DNA from: Prostheceraeus crozeri
Taxonomy: Eukaryota > Platyhelminthes > Polycladida > Euryleptidae
Reading direction: 5' to 3'
DNA: 64,000 nt
Assembly: GCA_907163375.1 (NCBI GenBank)
Contig: CAJQUW010006861.1
Coordinates: 1 to 64,000 of the forward strand
Part shown: piece by piece, positions 25,061-35,781 of the stretch
Numbering within the stretch: the first letter of the stretch is position 1
Layout: every line of letters begins with the position of its first letter
Position numbers and translations under genes: made by a program
Notes under the pieces: generated by a model
Seen by the model: the letters and a program-made list of their open reading frames with translations, nothing else
What the model was told of the DNA's origin: nothing
The model's database searches: none

Positions 25061-28000
25061 AAGGGTCATCAATTTCAAATCAGTTACTTTCTAAAAGTCC
25101 GCTTGACGCCTGGGCAGAAGATCCTTCTACAAGCAAGTCAGTGATTCCTTCGTCAATCTTGAAGAAGCAGGACGAAGCGCAAGTAATCATGGTTTCGAAA
25201 GAAGAAAGAAATTTAATTGGGAACGCTTGACGAAAAAATTGTAGTATGTTATCACCGAGTAGATTATGAATTGAGTTTTGATTGCTTTGATGCTCTCCAA
25301 AGAAGCGGCTACCAAAAAAAACATGAGACAGAAATCAATCGAAAAGTTTCGGAAGCACAGGGGAGTGACGAAATAATAAGTTATACGATTACTTGTTGCA
25401 AAAGCGGTCAAATTTCGTCGAAGACACCACGAAAATTGAAATCTCGCAAACAGCTGCAGAAGTGATAAAGATTTCTTTTTGCGTGCTGATGTTGCGCTTA
25501 CCTATACCATGACGGCTCAACTTTAATCAAATAGCTGTCATAGTCTTGTTTGAAAGCCAAAAGTTGTTCTTAGACATGTCGCTTTTTTTATTACATATGT
25601 CTGAAATACAAGATATGAGAACAAGGTTTGACTTGAATCATTGCCGGAGCTACAAGCACTGATGAAGTATATTCAATCTGAACTGTGAGCGTTTTTGGCT
25701 TTTCAGCCGTCATCAGTGCTACAGTATCCTATTGTAAAAAACGGTGGAAAGTTTTGTTTCCCAGTTCATCCAAATGCACAGGATGACTCTGATGCACCAT
25801 TTCTTAAACGTGCCCAAAAGAAAAAAGTCACAAGGCATATTCCGTCTGGTGGTATCGGAAGGCATGCTAAAGGTTCCCATGACGTCAATCAAAGAATTAG
25901 GAAAATTGCAGTTTAAATAATTTATGATGGGTCTGTAGTAATGCGCTAGAATTCCATCCTTCATGAAGATGCTCCTATCTTCAGTGACATTCGGTATCCT
26001 CTTACACAACATGGAAAGGAAGATTTTACCATGCATTCTCGGTTTCTCGAAAGAAAAATGCCTTCCCCCCCAAAAGAAAATGGCTTAAGGAAATGCCTGA
26101 CAGAACAATTAGACCGCGCTGATCCATATACACGTATTATACAGTGCATGAAAATGTTTGCTGTGACCAGACCAGACTGTTCTGCTGATGCAGTCTTTCA
26201 AACGTTGAACAACTGAACAGCAACTCCCAGTGGTTTCGTGAAAATTCTCCACAATAAAGACGAGATATTGCGTCATGCGACTTCATGGCATATTAATAGA
26301 AAATGACAGAGCTGCACGAGAATAGTGCATTATAAATTTGACTGTTAAATGTTTGAACGAAATGAAGAAAGTTGTCTTTGAAGCAGTTAAGTAAAATTTT
26401 CCATAGGTCTACATGCACATGTAGCTTATTCGATGATATGCAGTCTTTACATCGAGCGCTCAATAACCTCATGTTGATTTTGCGTTTGGGAGGGGGGAGG
26501 GTAGAGGGGTTTTTGTAGTGCGATTTGTCTAACCTTCAAAAGCAGTTCTTCTAAAAATAGTAGCTGACTAGCTGTTCGGTTCATGCATTCTAGTGCACCT
26601 TGTTTAAACTGATGATTGTTTATGCCACTTATTACTTGCTGACTATGAGGATTCAGAAATGTCCTCATTAGAACAGAACCAGCTTCTGCCTGAACGCTTA
26701 TAATAATGAATCGTAAGTTTCTTACTGAGCCCACGGCTACGCACTTTAGGGGAAAATACCGATTTGACTTTCCGATTTTTATTTTTGATAAGAGTGGCAG
26801 TCCTGTTAACGCGATCGGATCTAAAAAGACTTAATTTGTGGCACTCCATCTATACTCACTTACTCCATCCATTTTCAATGTATTTTTAAGCCGCATAGCT
26901 AGTCTATATGCAGTCGAATACTGCTAAACTAATGAAACTTTGAAAAGTAGGAGCCTGTTGGAACTTTCAGATTACTTTTTTTATGGTTTTTTATATTTAC
27001 AGTTTTATTTTGATTATGATATTGAATCCGTATGATTGCAGATTGTTCACTTCTGAATCCATTATGTATTTTGCTTTTGCTGACTTGTATACTACTTCAA
27101 GTCATGTATGGCATGAAAAAAAGTATTGACTTCAATTTTATATTTTGTCACAAATTTCAGAATGTGTTAGTGCGTTTCGCTTTTGCGCAGGTAAGCAATA
27201 TGTCTGGGGTATGACATACGCGAGTGCACATTCATTAACAGAAACAAACTCCTATTATGTTATGTTCTAATCTGTACATTTTAACATTCCCCTTCTATTC
27301 TATAACTTCAATTATGCTTCACATAGACTACGGAAGTATATAACCTATATGTAAATGCAGATTACACGGTGTGCATTGATATAGAAATGCATGAAGTATT
27401 TTATGCTTTATACTGGAAATAAATAAAAATCATAGATAAGAAAATAAAATATATATTATAGAGCTCTTGAAAAGAGCGGTAAATAACGGCAGCGGGTAAA
27501 AATGTCAGCATTTCAGATTCTGAAAATCCGGCTCAGGTTGGATTTGGGAAAAGTGTCAAATCCGGTGCATCCCTAGAAATTACCTCTAGCATAGCTGTTG
27601 CATGACAAGTGCGCATTAGTCTAATCACTCGAGTGCGAAAAATTAAGCGGATGGCGAATATACATGCATGTTATTAAGATAAACGACAAGCTGCTCAGTT
27701 ATAATACTTAGCTACTTAAGCTACTTAATTTTACAAAGCCTAAGTGTTTTTTATGTATGTTGCTGCTGAGGGTGGCGACCTGGAAATCATGTAATGTCCA
27801 GTGAATTTCTCCGCATCTGGGAGGTCAGGGAATTTCAGAAAAAATTCTGAATTTTTTGATCAATTTAACTAACTTTGATATAGCGCTCCTTTTTTTATCA
27901 GAAGGCCGAGAAATCATAATATTGTATTTGATGATAAGAAATTATGAAGAGGTAGTTTCCTTTTGCGACAATTCAGCACGAAGTTAGCTGTGGTCATTTT

Positions 28001-28292
28001 GAGATGTTGATAATTATCTGATACCTATCTAATAGATACTCTTATGATTTCTGGGCCACAGATTATGTTTCCATCATCTGTTTTCTCGGCCATGCAGCAG
28101 TAGTGAACCCTTCGAATACCTTTCATCTTTTAACAGAATGAATGAGGCGCAGATTATAGGCCTAACTGATCATGATTGGCCCAAATATTTATCATAAGAC
28201 ACAGAAGCTCATCAACGAAGGGTGTGATTTCTATGCCGAATAATAGACGTTGACACGTGCTCCTGTATTCAGATCTTTCTGTGCTTCTAGAT
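25061..28292. other. no assigned gene; transposon-end fragments
   Basis: Short plus-strand open stretches at 25217-25465, 25695-25916 and 26031-26216 are lysine-rich and broken by stops; I cannot assign them. CCGGTGCATCCCTA ending near 27578 and GAGGGTGGCGACCTGG at 27768 look like solo transposon termini without visible partners. The rest is A+T-rich and featureless. Confidence 0.35.
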
Positions 28293-28707
28293 CAGTGTTG
28301 CCACTCGTGGCAATAATTATTGCCTGGCAATATATTCACAATTTGTGGCAATATGCAATAAGAATCTGATAGTTCATTGTAGTCGGCAATATTTTACAGA
28401 TTTAAAACGATGATGATATTATGAATTAGAAATTTTTGATTTGATGGGCATGTTTTGAGATAATTAAAGTCGGTTGAAAAGAATTGCGTGAGTCACTCTA
28501 ATAGCGAATGTAGAACCTATTATTCAGAATACTTGATCGCTGGTCTCTCAGTCTGTACCACATCGATGCGAGACATTCTCGAGTCCAACATTCCCACATT
28601 CTGACTGTTAGAATTGCTAGATATGAGAAGAAGAAAGTCGGTATTTCATTAACTTCTTAACTACGGCTCCAGTAAAATTATGAGCTAAGTTTACCAAATG
28701 CGTTAAA

Positions 28708-30052
28708 ATGAAATGTGTTAATAAACGCCACGGGCTATTTTTTATACTCGTACATAGTTCGTATCACCGGTATTTTTTTAAAAGAACATCGAAGTTAATC
28801 CTATTTCAGTTGATCGCTCAGAACGATGGCTCAGATGGTTCAAAGAGATGTCTCGCTTTGAAAGATCAGGAAACTAGGAATAAAATCAGATTCTTTATCT
28901 ATGTTACACAGATGGCGGAACCGCTTGAAAAGTTGTTTCAACAGTCTTCGGTCATCTTAATTCATCGTTTGAGGCCTCAATTCATGAGCATGGTGAGGAA
29001 TATCGCAGTACAATTCTGAAACCAGAACATTGACAGTAAGACTGCTATGAAAGTAAATATCAGTGACGTCGATAATCAACTTTCTGTTGGCGAGATCCTC
29101 ATCAGTCCCACGATGAAAGAAGTTTCCCATGTAATTCGGAACAGGTACTAGAATTTCTATATAAAAATGATGACCTATCTGCGAGATGATCTCCCTCTGA
29201 AGACGGATTTCGTCATTTATTTTGCAAATCAAGTTCCTAGTGCTGTCTCTCATGATGACATCGACCATCTTCGGACATACAACTTTTAAACCAATGGGAG
29301 GATTAGCCCAAATCCGAGGCATGTCCGAAGCATCCGACTTACTGTTCCACCCTTTTCCATGGAAATGTCGATTGTGAAAGAGACATCAGGAAGTTGCACG
29401 ACATCGGTGACAATGAGAAGCGTAATCGGTTGTCCGATGACATTAGAGAAAGTATTTTACAATGTCGTTCCTTCTTGCGTTGCAAAAAAGAAACTATAGT
29501 GCGTCATTCAATGGATAATGATATGATCAATCAAGAATTTAAAGCTCATGTGGAATATGCGCTTTTTTGGCAAAACAGAAAAGAGCATCAGAGAGTGAGA
29601 GAATTGCGAAACTGACTGCTTTAGAAACTGATGAAATAAAGAGGGCGGTACAAAATGATCCACAGAGTAGGGACAGATTGGAAGACCTGAGAAAGGAGTT
29701 GTCTGTGAAGAAGGAAAAGGAAGTTGATGCTAGACAAACAGCTGCTGAATTGGAATTACAGGAGGATGTTGCGGAACTGAAACAAGTTACTCTCATGAAG
29801 GATGCCAAGAATCGAATGGCAAAGAAAGAGGCTGTTGAACTTTCGATTGCAAAACTTCGGAAACAGCGCAATTTTTCTTTCCATTTCCCAAATTTTCCAA
29901 GAAGTGACAGTTTGAAGCTCTTGTTACGAAGTGATAAATGCATATATTACGTTGGAGGTCTAAGTCCCGTTCTTATGGAAATTATCAAATTTCAAATTTG
30001 GAGCACAGTGATACATATTTTTGTAATTCAGTTCACAAAGTTCTTTCTCTGA
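28708..30052 (+). pseudogene. unknown decayed gene with coiled-coil end
   Basis: Three plus-strand open stretches (28708-29019, 29394-29615, 29567-30052) follow one another with frame changes. The last is rich in E, K and A with heptad-like spacing (DRLEDLRKELSVKKEKEV) and is probably a coiled coil of about 90 residues. Just before it is NQEFKAHVEYALFWQ. I cannot name the family. It lies inside the hAT-like element, so it could be the remnant of that element's own gene, but no hAT motif supports this. A minus-strand open stretch at 28957-29322 is the alternative reading of the first half. Confidence 0.3.
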
Positions 30053-30225
30053 AATGAACAGTACAGTAGGCCTACTGACTTCTGCGATATAAATGCTTTT
30101 ATAGCTCAATCGACAAATCTTTTTGCTGAAAGTAACAGTGCTGACTTTTGTGACTTACGCATTTTTGTAATTCATTCCACAAGTCTTCTTTTTTGCTGAA
30201 AATTATCAGTTACCAACATTGAAAT
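30018..30225 (+). repeat. short direct repeats flanking the LINE
   Basis: ATTTTTGTAATTCA followed by TTC recurs at about 30020, 30162 and again after the LINE at 31632. TCTTTTTTGCTGAAA-like words recur at 30115 and 30185. This is a local degenerate repeat of roughly 140 bases into which the LINE seems to have inserted. Confidence 0.5.
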
Positions 30226-30238
30226 TACAAAATTGAAA

Positions 30239-31480
30239 ATTGCCAACACATTGTTAACTTTCTTGAAACTCAGAACCTTCTATCAGAAGAACAGTATGGC
30301 TTCAGGCACTCTCGATCAACTGCAGATCTTCTTTCATATGTCACTGAACATGTGAGTCGTGTCCTTGACAAACAAGGTGAGACGAGATCAGTTGCCTTGG
30401 ATATTTCTAAGGCATTCGATAAAGTCTGGCATCAGGGACTCCTTATGAAGCTAAAGTCCTATGGAGTTGCTGATCAACTCCACAAACTTCTTGCTTCTTT
30501 CCTTAGTGATACGCAGGTTGTCTTAGATGGCCAAAAGTCTTCCACCAAGTTTGTCGATGCAGAAGTTCCTCAAGGGTCAATTTTGGGACCCACTCTTTTT
30601 CTGCTGTACATCAACGACCTCCCAGACTGCCTAGTGAGTAAATTGGTGATGTATGCAGATGACACAACACTCTTCAATTCCAATGAGCGACTCGCTAAAA
30701 ACACTCAACAACGTCAGCAGTTATGCGGCGTTCTTAATGAAGACTTACGCAGGGTCTCAGAATGGGGCGCCAATTGGCTTGTTTCCTTCAATCCTTCAAA
30801 AACTCAAGAGTATTCTGCACTCACGACTTAAAGGAGATGATGATCATAGCATTAAAATGTCAGATAATAGGATCAGAGAACAATATTCCATCTCCTTCCT
30901 TGGATTGGTGGTTACGAAAGACTTGTCATGGAAACCGTACATCCAATCCATTAGCAAGCAGGTAGCTCAACGCATTGTTAGTCTCTATCGTGCCAGCAGC
31001 TATCTTCCACCACAGACTGTCTGCTATCTTTACAAGTCCACTATTCGTCCTCTGATGGAGTATTGTTGTCATCCGTGGGCAGGCGCCCCACAAACGCATC
31101 TTAACCTCCTTGAACGGGTTGAGAAACGTGTCAAGAATCTCATGGGTGAGAAGCTTGCTAGCAAGTTGCAGCCGCTCTCCGTCAGACGGGATGTTGCTTC
31201 ACTCAGTCTCTTCTACAGGTACTATTTCGGTAGAAGCAGCTCTGCAGTAAATGAGCGCGTACCCAAACCTAAGATCTTCTCCAGAAGCACACGCAGAGCT
31301 AATGCACTCACATGTTATAATGTGAGCTTAGAACGCGCACGTACTGTGAGTCGCTCGAAAAGCTTTTTTGTTCGCACGGCACAGCTTTGGAATCAGCTTC
31401 CCCAGACCACTTTCCCTGACCAATACAATCTTGATACTTTCAAGAGGCGTGCGAATAGGTTTCTGATGGGGACAGCTTAA
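30239..31480 (+). pseudogene. non-LTR reverse transcriptase, 5'-truncated
   Basis: The RT domain is well preserved. EEQYGFRHSRSTADLL is followed by motif A in ALDISKAFDKVWH, the EVPQGSILGPTLFLLYIND turn and motif C in [11 protein letters not shown], so both catalytic aspartate sites are intact. The 5' portion is open to a TAA near 30829. A frameshift near 30800 then moves to the frame that continues to 31480 with [32 protein letters not shown] and the C-terminal [13 protein letters not shown] word. The style is that of CR1/L2/Jockey-type elements. The upstream endonuclease is missing, as in 5'-truncated LINE copies. It is the least decayed RT in the window. Confidence 0.8.
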
Positions 31481-31884
31481 TCAGATTAGAAGATCTGTTT
31501 TTTTTTAAATTTCATTTATTTAAAATAATACAATTTGTTACTTTTCATTGAGTAACCCCTAGCTTCGTTCATGGCTCATAGCTGTGCTGGGGGTGAAAAT
31601 TCAGTAAAAAAAGTTCATTTCATGGAAACAGTATTTTTGTAATTCAATTCAAAATCAGTCCATACTAGAAGCCTATAGCATCTGTCGATGGCCTACCATG
31701 GTTTTAGGGTTTTCACGTTCATGGTCAATTGTTTTTGGAAACGTTGGTGCTTCTCTGTGTTTTCATTGATCGCACGTTCACCTGTTATTAAAGTATCTGG
31801 CAGTTCGCATATCTAACATACAATTATTTTCCTATTTTCTGACTGCTCACCTGCTTGTATACGCCTTCTTCAAGAACATTTGGC

Positions 31885-31890
31885 AATATT
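31885..31890 (+). repeat. Polinton target site duplication, left
   Basis: AATATT immediately precedes the left terminus AGTAGTAAGG. The identical hexamer follows the right terminus at 55557-55562. Polintons characteristically duplicate 6 bp. Confidence 0.95.
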
Positions 31891-32828
31891 AGTAGTAAGG
31901 AATCCTCCCAACTGCGCACAGCGCCCCCTCCCCTCTGGAGCGCGAGTTTGGTTGTTGTGGTTCTGGGTCGACCGTCGTGGTTGGTCTTGGGCGGTGGTCT
32001 TTGTTTTTGGTGTGTAGGATTGGTTGTAGGGTTGTTTTGTGTTTAGATTTGGTTTCGTGATGAAATTCTGCGTCGACATGTTGTGTTTCTTGAGTGTAGG
32101 TGTGGTTTTGCGTGTTTTTGAGTGAGAAAATGGCTGTAGCGGCGAAACGAAGCCTCGTACGTGAAAATGGACGGCGGATTTGGACTTTTTGGCCACTTTT
32201 GAACCTAGGGGACTTATTCCAAAGTTTTAGGCCAAACAACGAAGAACTTCGACCCCCCTCGGCAGCGTTCTTCCAACTTTGGTTCTAGAGATCGTAGAAA
32301 GTCGTGCAATAGCTCGTTTGAAAGCTAAGAGTGCCACAAATGCATTGGAAAGCACAATTTGGCCCTACCTTCCTTTGCTGAGGCTTGAGAGTGACATTGA
32401 TACTTTTGGTCATGTTAGAGAGCCGTCAGAGGGTTTTTGAGTGAGAAAGTGGCTGTAGCGGCGAAACGAAGCCTCGTACGTGAAAATGGACGGCGGATTT
32501 GGACTTTTTGGCCAATTTTGGGCCTAGGGGACTTGTTTCCAAAATCGTAGGCAAAAGAACGAAGACTTCGACCCCCCTCGGCAGCGTTCTTCCAACTTTG
32601 GTTATAGGAATGGTAGAGATTCGTGCGATAGCATGTTTGAAAGCTAAGAGTGCCACAAATGCATTGGAAAGCACAGTTTGGGCCTATCTTCCTTGGCTAA
32701 GGCTTGGGAGTGACATTGAGACTTTTCGTCATGTTAGAGAGCCGTCAGAGGTTGAGTTTTGTGTTTTGGGCTCCAGCTGGCGAACGAAGCATCAGACGAG
32801 AAAACTAAGACCAGATTTGGAATCAGCT
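31891..32828 (+). repeat. left inverted terminal repeat of the Polinton
   Basis: It matches the reverse complement of 54919-55556 from the outer AGTAGTAAGG to an inner border near the GACCAGATTTGGAATCAGC word. It is 938 bp against 638 bp on the right because a 319-bp internal block occurs twice here. Open frames across it are shadows and differ between the two ends. Confidence 0.93.
32114..32751 (+). repeat. 319-bp tandem duplication inside the left terminal repeat
   Basis: Copy 1 (32114-32432) and copy 2 (32433-32751) both start GTTTTTGAGTGAGAAA and end GAGAGCCGTCAGAGG, with scattered substitutions. The right terminal repeat has a single copy. Several differences separate the two copies, so the duplication is not recent. 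Confidence 0.9.
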
Positions 32829-32879
32829 TGATGTCATTGGCCAATGAAGAGCACATCCAATGAGAATCCAGCATTTCTC

Positions 32880-32887
32880 TATAAATA
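32880..32887 (+). promoter_or_regulatory. TATA box of the left-end gene
   Basis: TATAAATA lies about 100 bases before the ATG at 32984, just inside the terminal repeat. Its position fits a core promoter for the left plus-strand gene block. Confidence 0.55.
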
Positions 32888-32983
32888 AAGAGGTTTTCAG
32901 AGTGACAATCATTGTGTCTTTGAGTCGTACAGGTGTCGGACGCATGTTCTCCCTCTACATTCCTATTCTATTATCCATCTGAA

Positions 32984-33794
32984 ATGGTAAGTCGGAGCCT
33001 TCCTTCCTCTCTTTCCTTGAGTGTTAACTTAATAGCATCTCTTATTTTCAGGCATCTACTACATCTACTACATTTACAGGACAAGATAGTGTTCAGGCGT
33101 TACAAGGTTCTCTACAATCAGATCGTCTTATGTTGAGGCCAGTAGAAGAGACAACAAAGGTACATAATCCTACCCCACTGCAGCGTAAATTTAGACAAGC
33201 CATGCGTTATTACGATCATAGTATAGTATTGCAAACGGGAATGATTCCTTCCACTGAAATGAAGATATTGAACAATCAGTATGGGGACTACGCAGTCATT
33301 CCTGTGAATCCATGCATTCGTCGCGAACTCGATATTATCGAAGAATTTGCAACATTAAATATGGACATCCCTACTCCCTTTAGCAAGGCATGGAAGGCGA
33401 GAGACGACAATGATACTCCATATAGAAAGATGAAGGCGAGAGACGACAATGATACTCCATATAGAAAGATATAGGATGGTAAAAAGCTTTCTTTACCACT
33501 ATCGCATTGGTGCTCATACTATAAAAAGGAAGGAGATGAAGTGACACCATCAAATGTGAAGACCTCGCAGAAGGCACTTGGAATATTGGTTTTCCTATCA
33601 GTGGAATATATTATGGCTATCACCAGAACAACAAATTAGCCTCTATATCGATGCACGCTCAATCCATCCTATATATACCAAAGCAACCAGACGTTCATGA
33701 CATTATTGATCAAATCCTCAACGAGAGCGGTACAAAGCGCAAGTCAGAGAAGAATGCTGTCGGTAAACGCAAGCCAAAGAAGGAGAATCAGTAG
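32984..33794 (+). pseudogene. Polinton left-end gene, spliced, unknown function
   Basis: The ATG at 32984-32986 is followed directly by GTAAGT. An intron of 65 bases (32987-33051) ends TTATTTTCAG, and the second exon opens GCATCTACTACA, giving Met-Ala-Ser-Thr. The frame runs to 33474 and ends in a 13-residue duplication (KARDDNDTPYRKM, DNA 33388-33471) and a TAG. Protein-like sequence then continues: one stretch in the same frame past the TAG (LPLSHWCSYYKKEGDEV) and, after a frameshift near 33565, another to the TAG at 33792-33794 with a basic tail (KRKPKKENQ). The original protein was about 240 residues. I do not know the family. The Met-intron-AlaSerThr start is shared with the PolB gene of this element. 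Confidence 0.6.
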
Positions 33795-33828
33795 TCCTTA
33801 CTTATCTCTACCTTATCACAATTCGCTC

Positions 33829-33954
33829 ATGTGCTTTGAGTGTCGTAGACGTGGACTTATCAGATACATTTTACTTCTTCGCTGCCATCATGTTATTTGT
33901 GTATTTTGTCCTGAACAGCATCGATGTACTTCATCATTTTGTAATATGTTATAG
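33829..33954 (+). CDS. small RING-like zinc protein, 41 aa
   Basis: Starting at ATG 33829, the frame encodes a 41-residue protein dominated by a RING-like cysteine/histidine pattern: CFEC, then CHHVICVFC, then a CTSSFC end. The spacing (C-x2-C, C-HH-x2-C-x2-C, C-x4-C) is compact for a RING finger, so the zinc fold is inferred. RING proteins usually recruit ubiquitin-conjugating enzymes, and viruses use them to act on host factors. It is intact, unlike most neighbours, but it could also be the surviving exon of a longer broken gene. Confidence 0.45.
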   Translation: MCFECRRRGLIRYILLLRCHHVICVFCPEQHRCTSSFCNML

Positions 33955-34015
33955 GACTCTTCATCAGATGAGTAAAAATTTGTAATTTCCTTTTTAGTCA
34001 TCTATCATCATTTTT

Positions 34016-34560
34016 ATGGATTGTGAGGGTGAACCTGTACAGGAGCTCAGTGCTATTGCTATGGAAAATTGGCGTATCAAATTGTTAGTGTCTCCCATCA
34101 ACATGCCAAGTGTGATCCCAACGCTGATAGCTGGGCGAGAAAACACATCCATGGACTTAATTAGCAATACTTGCAGGACTATGGCTTTTCTAATGAATGT
34201 GCTCTTCTTATTGACTTTAAAAGATGGTTAGCAGCTTTTAATGTACGTATCTTTTGCAATGATCCTACTAAGGAGAAGAAACTATTTCCAAATCTAATCA
34301 TCTATGATATTCTACTTCCACCTTGGGATAGTATAGTTAATCAACACTATCATGAAGTCACTAAACGTTTTAAGGAATTGAGTGTTCCTATTTTAAATAT
34401 TCGTTGTAGTCGCTACATTCATAATCAATGCTTTTTTCCTCCATATCTCAACACTGCTAAAGTAATATTTGGTCATCATTGCTCTTTATATGATAGCTAC
34501 CAACTGTATCTATTTTATCTATTTTGTATATTTTATCTGTTTCAAACCCAAAATTTGTAA
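34016..34560 (+). pseudogene. Polinton-encoded DEDDh 3'-5' exonuclease-like protein
   Basis: The start shows an ExoI-type motif MDCEGEPVQELSAI (D-x-E). A frame change near 34077 leads to DPNADSWARKHIHGLN with a TAG at about 34168. Then DYGFSNECALLIDFKRWL and NVRIFCNDPTKEKKL (ExoII aspartate) follow, and later GHHCSLYDSYQLY, which has the H-x4-D spacing of a DEDDh ExoIII motif. The acidic and histidine residues of all sites are visible. DEDDh enzymes remove 3' nucleotides, so a role in proofreading, end processing or RNA removal during replication is plausible. An acceptor-like TTTCCTTTTTAG sits just upstream at about 33999. The fold assignment is inference from motifs; the decay is seen directly. 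Confidence 0.55.
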
Positions 34561-34640
34561 TGCATGCTTGTTAAAGTCGTTTAATAATATTTTTATGAAG
34601 AGATTTGTTATTTTCATGCAACGGGTGGGATAGATGAAGG

Positions 34641-35033
34641 ATGATAATGTCTTTCTCAAATGATTGTGGAACATTAAGTTTTCATAGACAAAGCTTAAAG
34701 GGAACTATTCAAGATTATGTGATAACTTTTCACAAAGATGAGATCAACATCAAATCAATTATTGGTGATACTAGCACTCTATTTTTGAAGTTAATGGATA
34801 CGTTTTCTAATAGAATTGTAATGGCGAGATTAGTTGCAAATGTTCATTTCAGCCATTTTGGGAAAGAGGTAGATCGTTTCTTCCACTTTGCTTCTTATTC
34901 GATGGAAGTTGTAGATAATCCCGAAGAATTTTTTCGAAAGACATATGGGAAAAATTGCTCAACGTTTTGATGCATTTAACCATCATGGTAGCAGTTTAGT
35001 GATTGAAGCAATTTCTCATATTCACATTCAACT
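34641..35033 (+). pseudogene. Polinton protein, unknown; GSS-helix domain
   Basis: The open stretch 34641-34970 encodes a mixed alpha/beta-looking segment including KGTIQDYVITFHKDEINIKSI and NPEEFFRKTYGK. After a frameshift near 34950 the plus strand continues IAQRFDAFNHHGSSLVIEAIS up to a stop around 35049. The pattern EEFF...I..RFD.FN..GSS resembles a domain seen near the polymerase in many Polintons (a helix, then G-S-G/S, then a strand-rich tail). Here it is separate from PolB and adjoins a RING frame. The function is unknown. Confidence 0.4.
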
Positions 35034-35378
35034 TTGTATAAAAGAAACTTAAAGATGCAATGGTACTTGATCGTAATACAATTGGTTTTCGAGTTGTGTC
35101 TGCTTTCTCTCGAAGTATGTTCCTTCTGCACATGTGTATATTATTTAGAAAAGGCTAGCAAATTCATATCTTCAAAAAGACTTGCTTTAGAAGTTGTTAG
35201 CGAGAGTGAAAATATGTGCGATGTATGCAAGCGAAAGGATGGAAGTGAAAAACGCATCTTTAAGAGTTGTAAGCATACTTTCGGCCAGCGCTGTTTCATA
35301 CGATACTGTACTCAACTTTGTCAATGTAGCCACTGTGATGTAACTCATTTTGAGTGTCACTTCTGTCATAAAAGTTAG
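35034..35378 (+). CDS. RING-type zinc-finger protein
   Basis: Residues about 61-114 carry MCDVCKRKDG, FKSCKHTFGQRC, YCTQLCQCSHC and HFECHFCHK. This is a C-x2-C ... C-x-H ... C-x2-C ladder typical of a RING or related cross-brace finger. The N-terminal 60 residues are hydrophobic and do not look like the same protein (another frame over 35055-35140 reads VLDRNTIGFRVVSAFSRSMF). The true start may therefore lie further in, or be supplied by splicing from the upstream segment. A ubiquitin-ligase-like role is inferred only from the finger. Confidence 0.5.
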   Translation: MYKRNLKMQWYLIVIQLVFELCLLSLEVCSFCTCVYYLEKASKFISSKRLALEVVSESENMCDVCKRKDGSEKRIFKSCKHTFGQRCFIRYCTQLCQCSHCDVTHFECHFCHKS

Positions 35379-35383
35379 CACCT

Positions 35384-35779
35384 ATGCAAATGTGGAAAAA
35401 TCAAGTTGTAACAATGGTTAAGAGAAAAATGGCGAAACGCAAGAGTCGAAAGTCTTCAAAATTTTCTGAGGCCATTCGACCTCTTCAACGAATGAAAGGA
35501 AATCAGCGATATAATGCTATACGACATGCTGATGATAAATTTATTCGAGAAATTGTTTCATATGTGAGAAGTTTGAGGACAAATAAATTATCACCACAAC
35601 AACGAAAGCTACTTAAGCGACATACTACGAAATTGCGATTCATCTCCAATGCTAAAGTTACCCTTCAAAGTAAGAGGAAAACTCTAACACAAAAGGGCGG
35701 TTTCCTTTCAGTGTTACTTCCGCTGTTAGCTCCTGTAGTAGGTGACCTATTGGGTAGGGTTTTTAATCCTAGGCTTTAA
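35384..35779 (+). CDS. basic core-like virion protein (Polinton PX-like)
   Basis: The first 25 residues are strongly basic (VKRKMAKRKSRKSSK). A middle helix carries NQRYNAIRHADDKFIREI and KLSPQQRKLLKRH. The C-terminus is a glycine-led hydrophobic segment, LTQKGGFLSVLLPLLAPV. This order (basic head, R/K-rich middle, GGFL-hydrophobic tail) recurs in small proteins of arthropod-type Polintons next to the packaging ATPase. They are thought to be DNA-binding or minor virion components. Start codons at 35384, 35414 and 35429 are all possible. The gene is intact and is followed within 3 bases by the ATPase start. Confidence 0.6.
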   Translation: MQMWKNQVVTMVKRKMAKRKSRKSSKFSEAIRPLQRMKGNQRYNAIRHADDKFIREIVSYVRSLRTNKLSPQQRKLLKRHTTKLRFISNAKVTLQSKRKTLTQKGGFLSVLLPLLAPVVGDLLGRVFNPRL

Positions 35780-35781
35780 TT

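Noticed and set aside
27545..27580. CCGGTGCATCCCTA as the end of an hAT element
   Set aside because: It has the right form for a terminus but no partner end or duplication was found, so no element is called.
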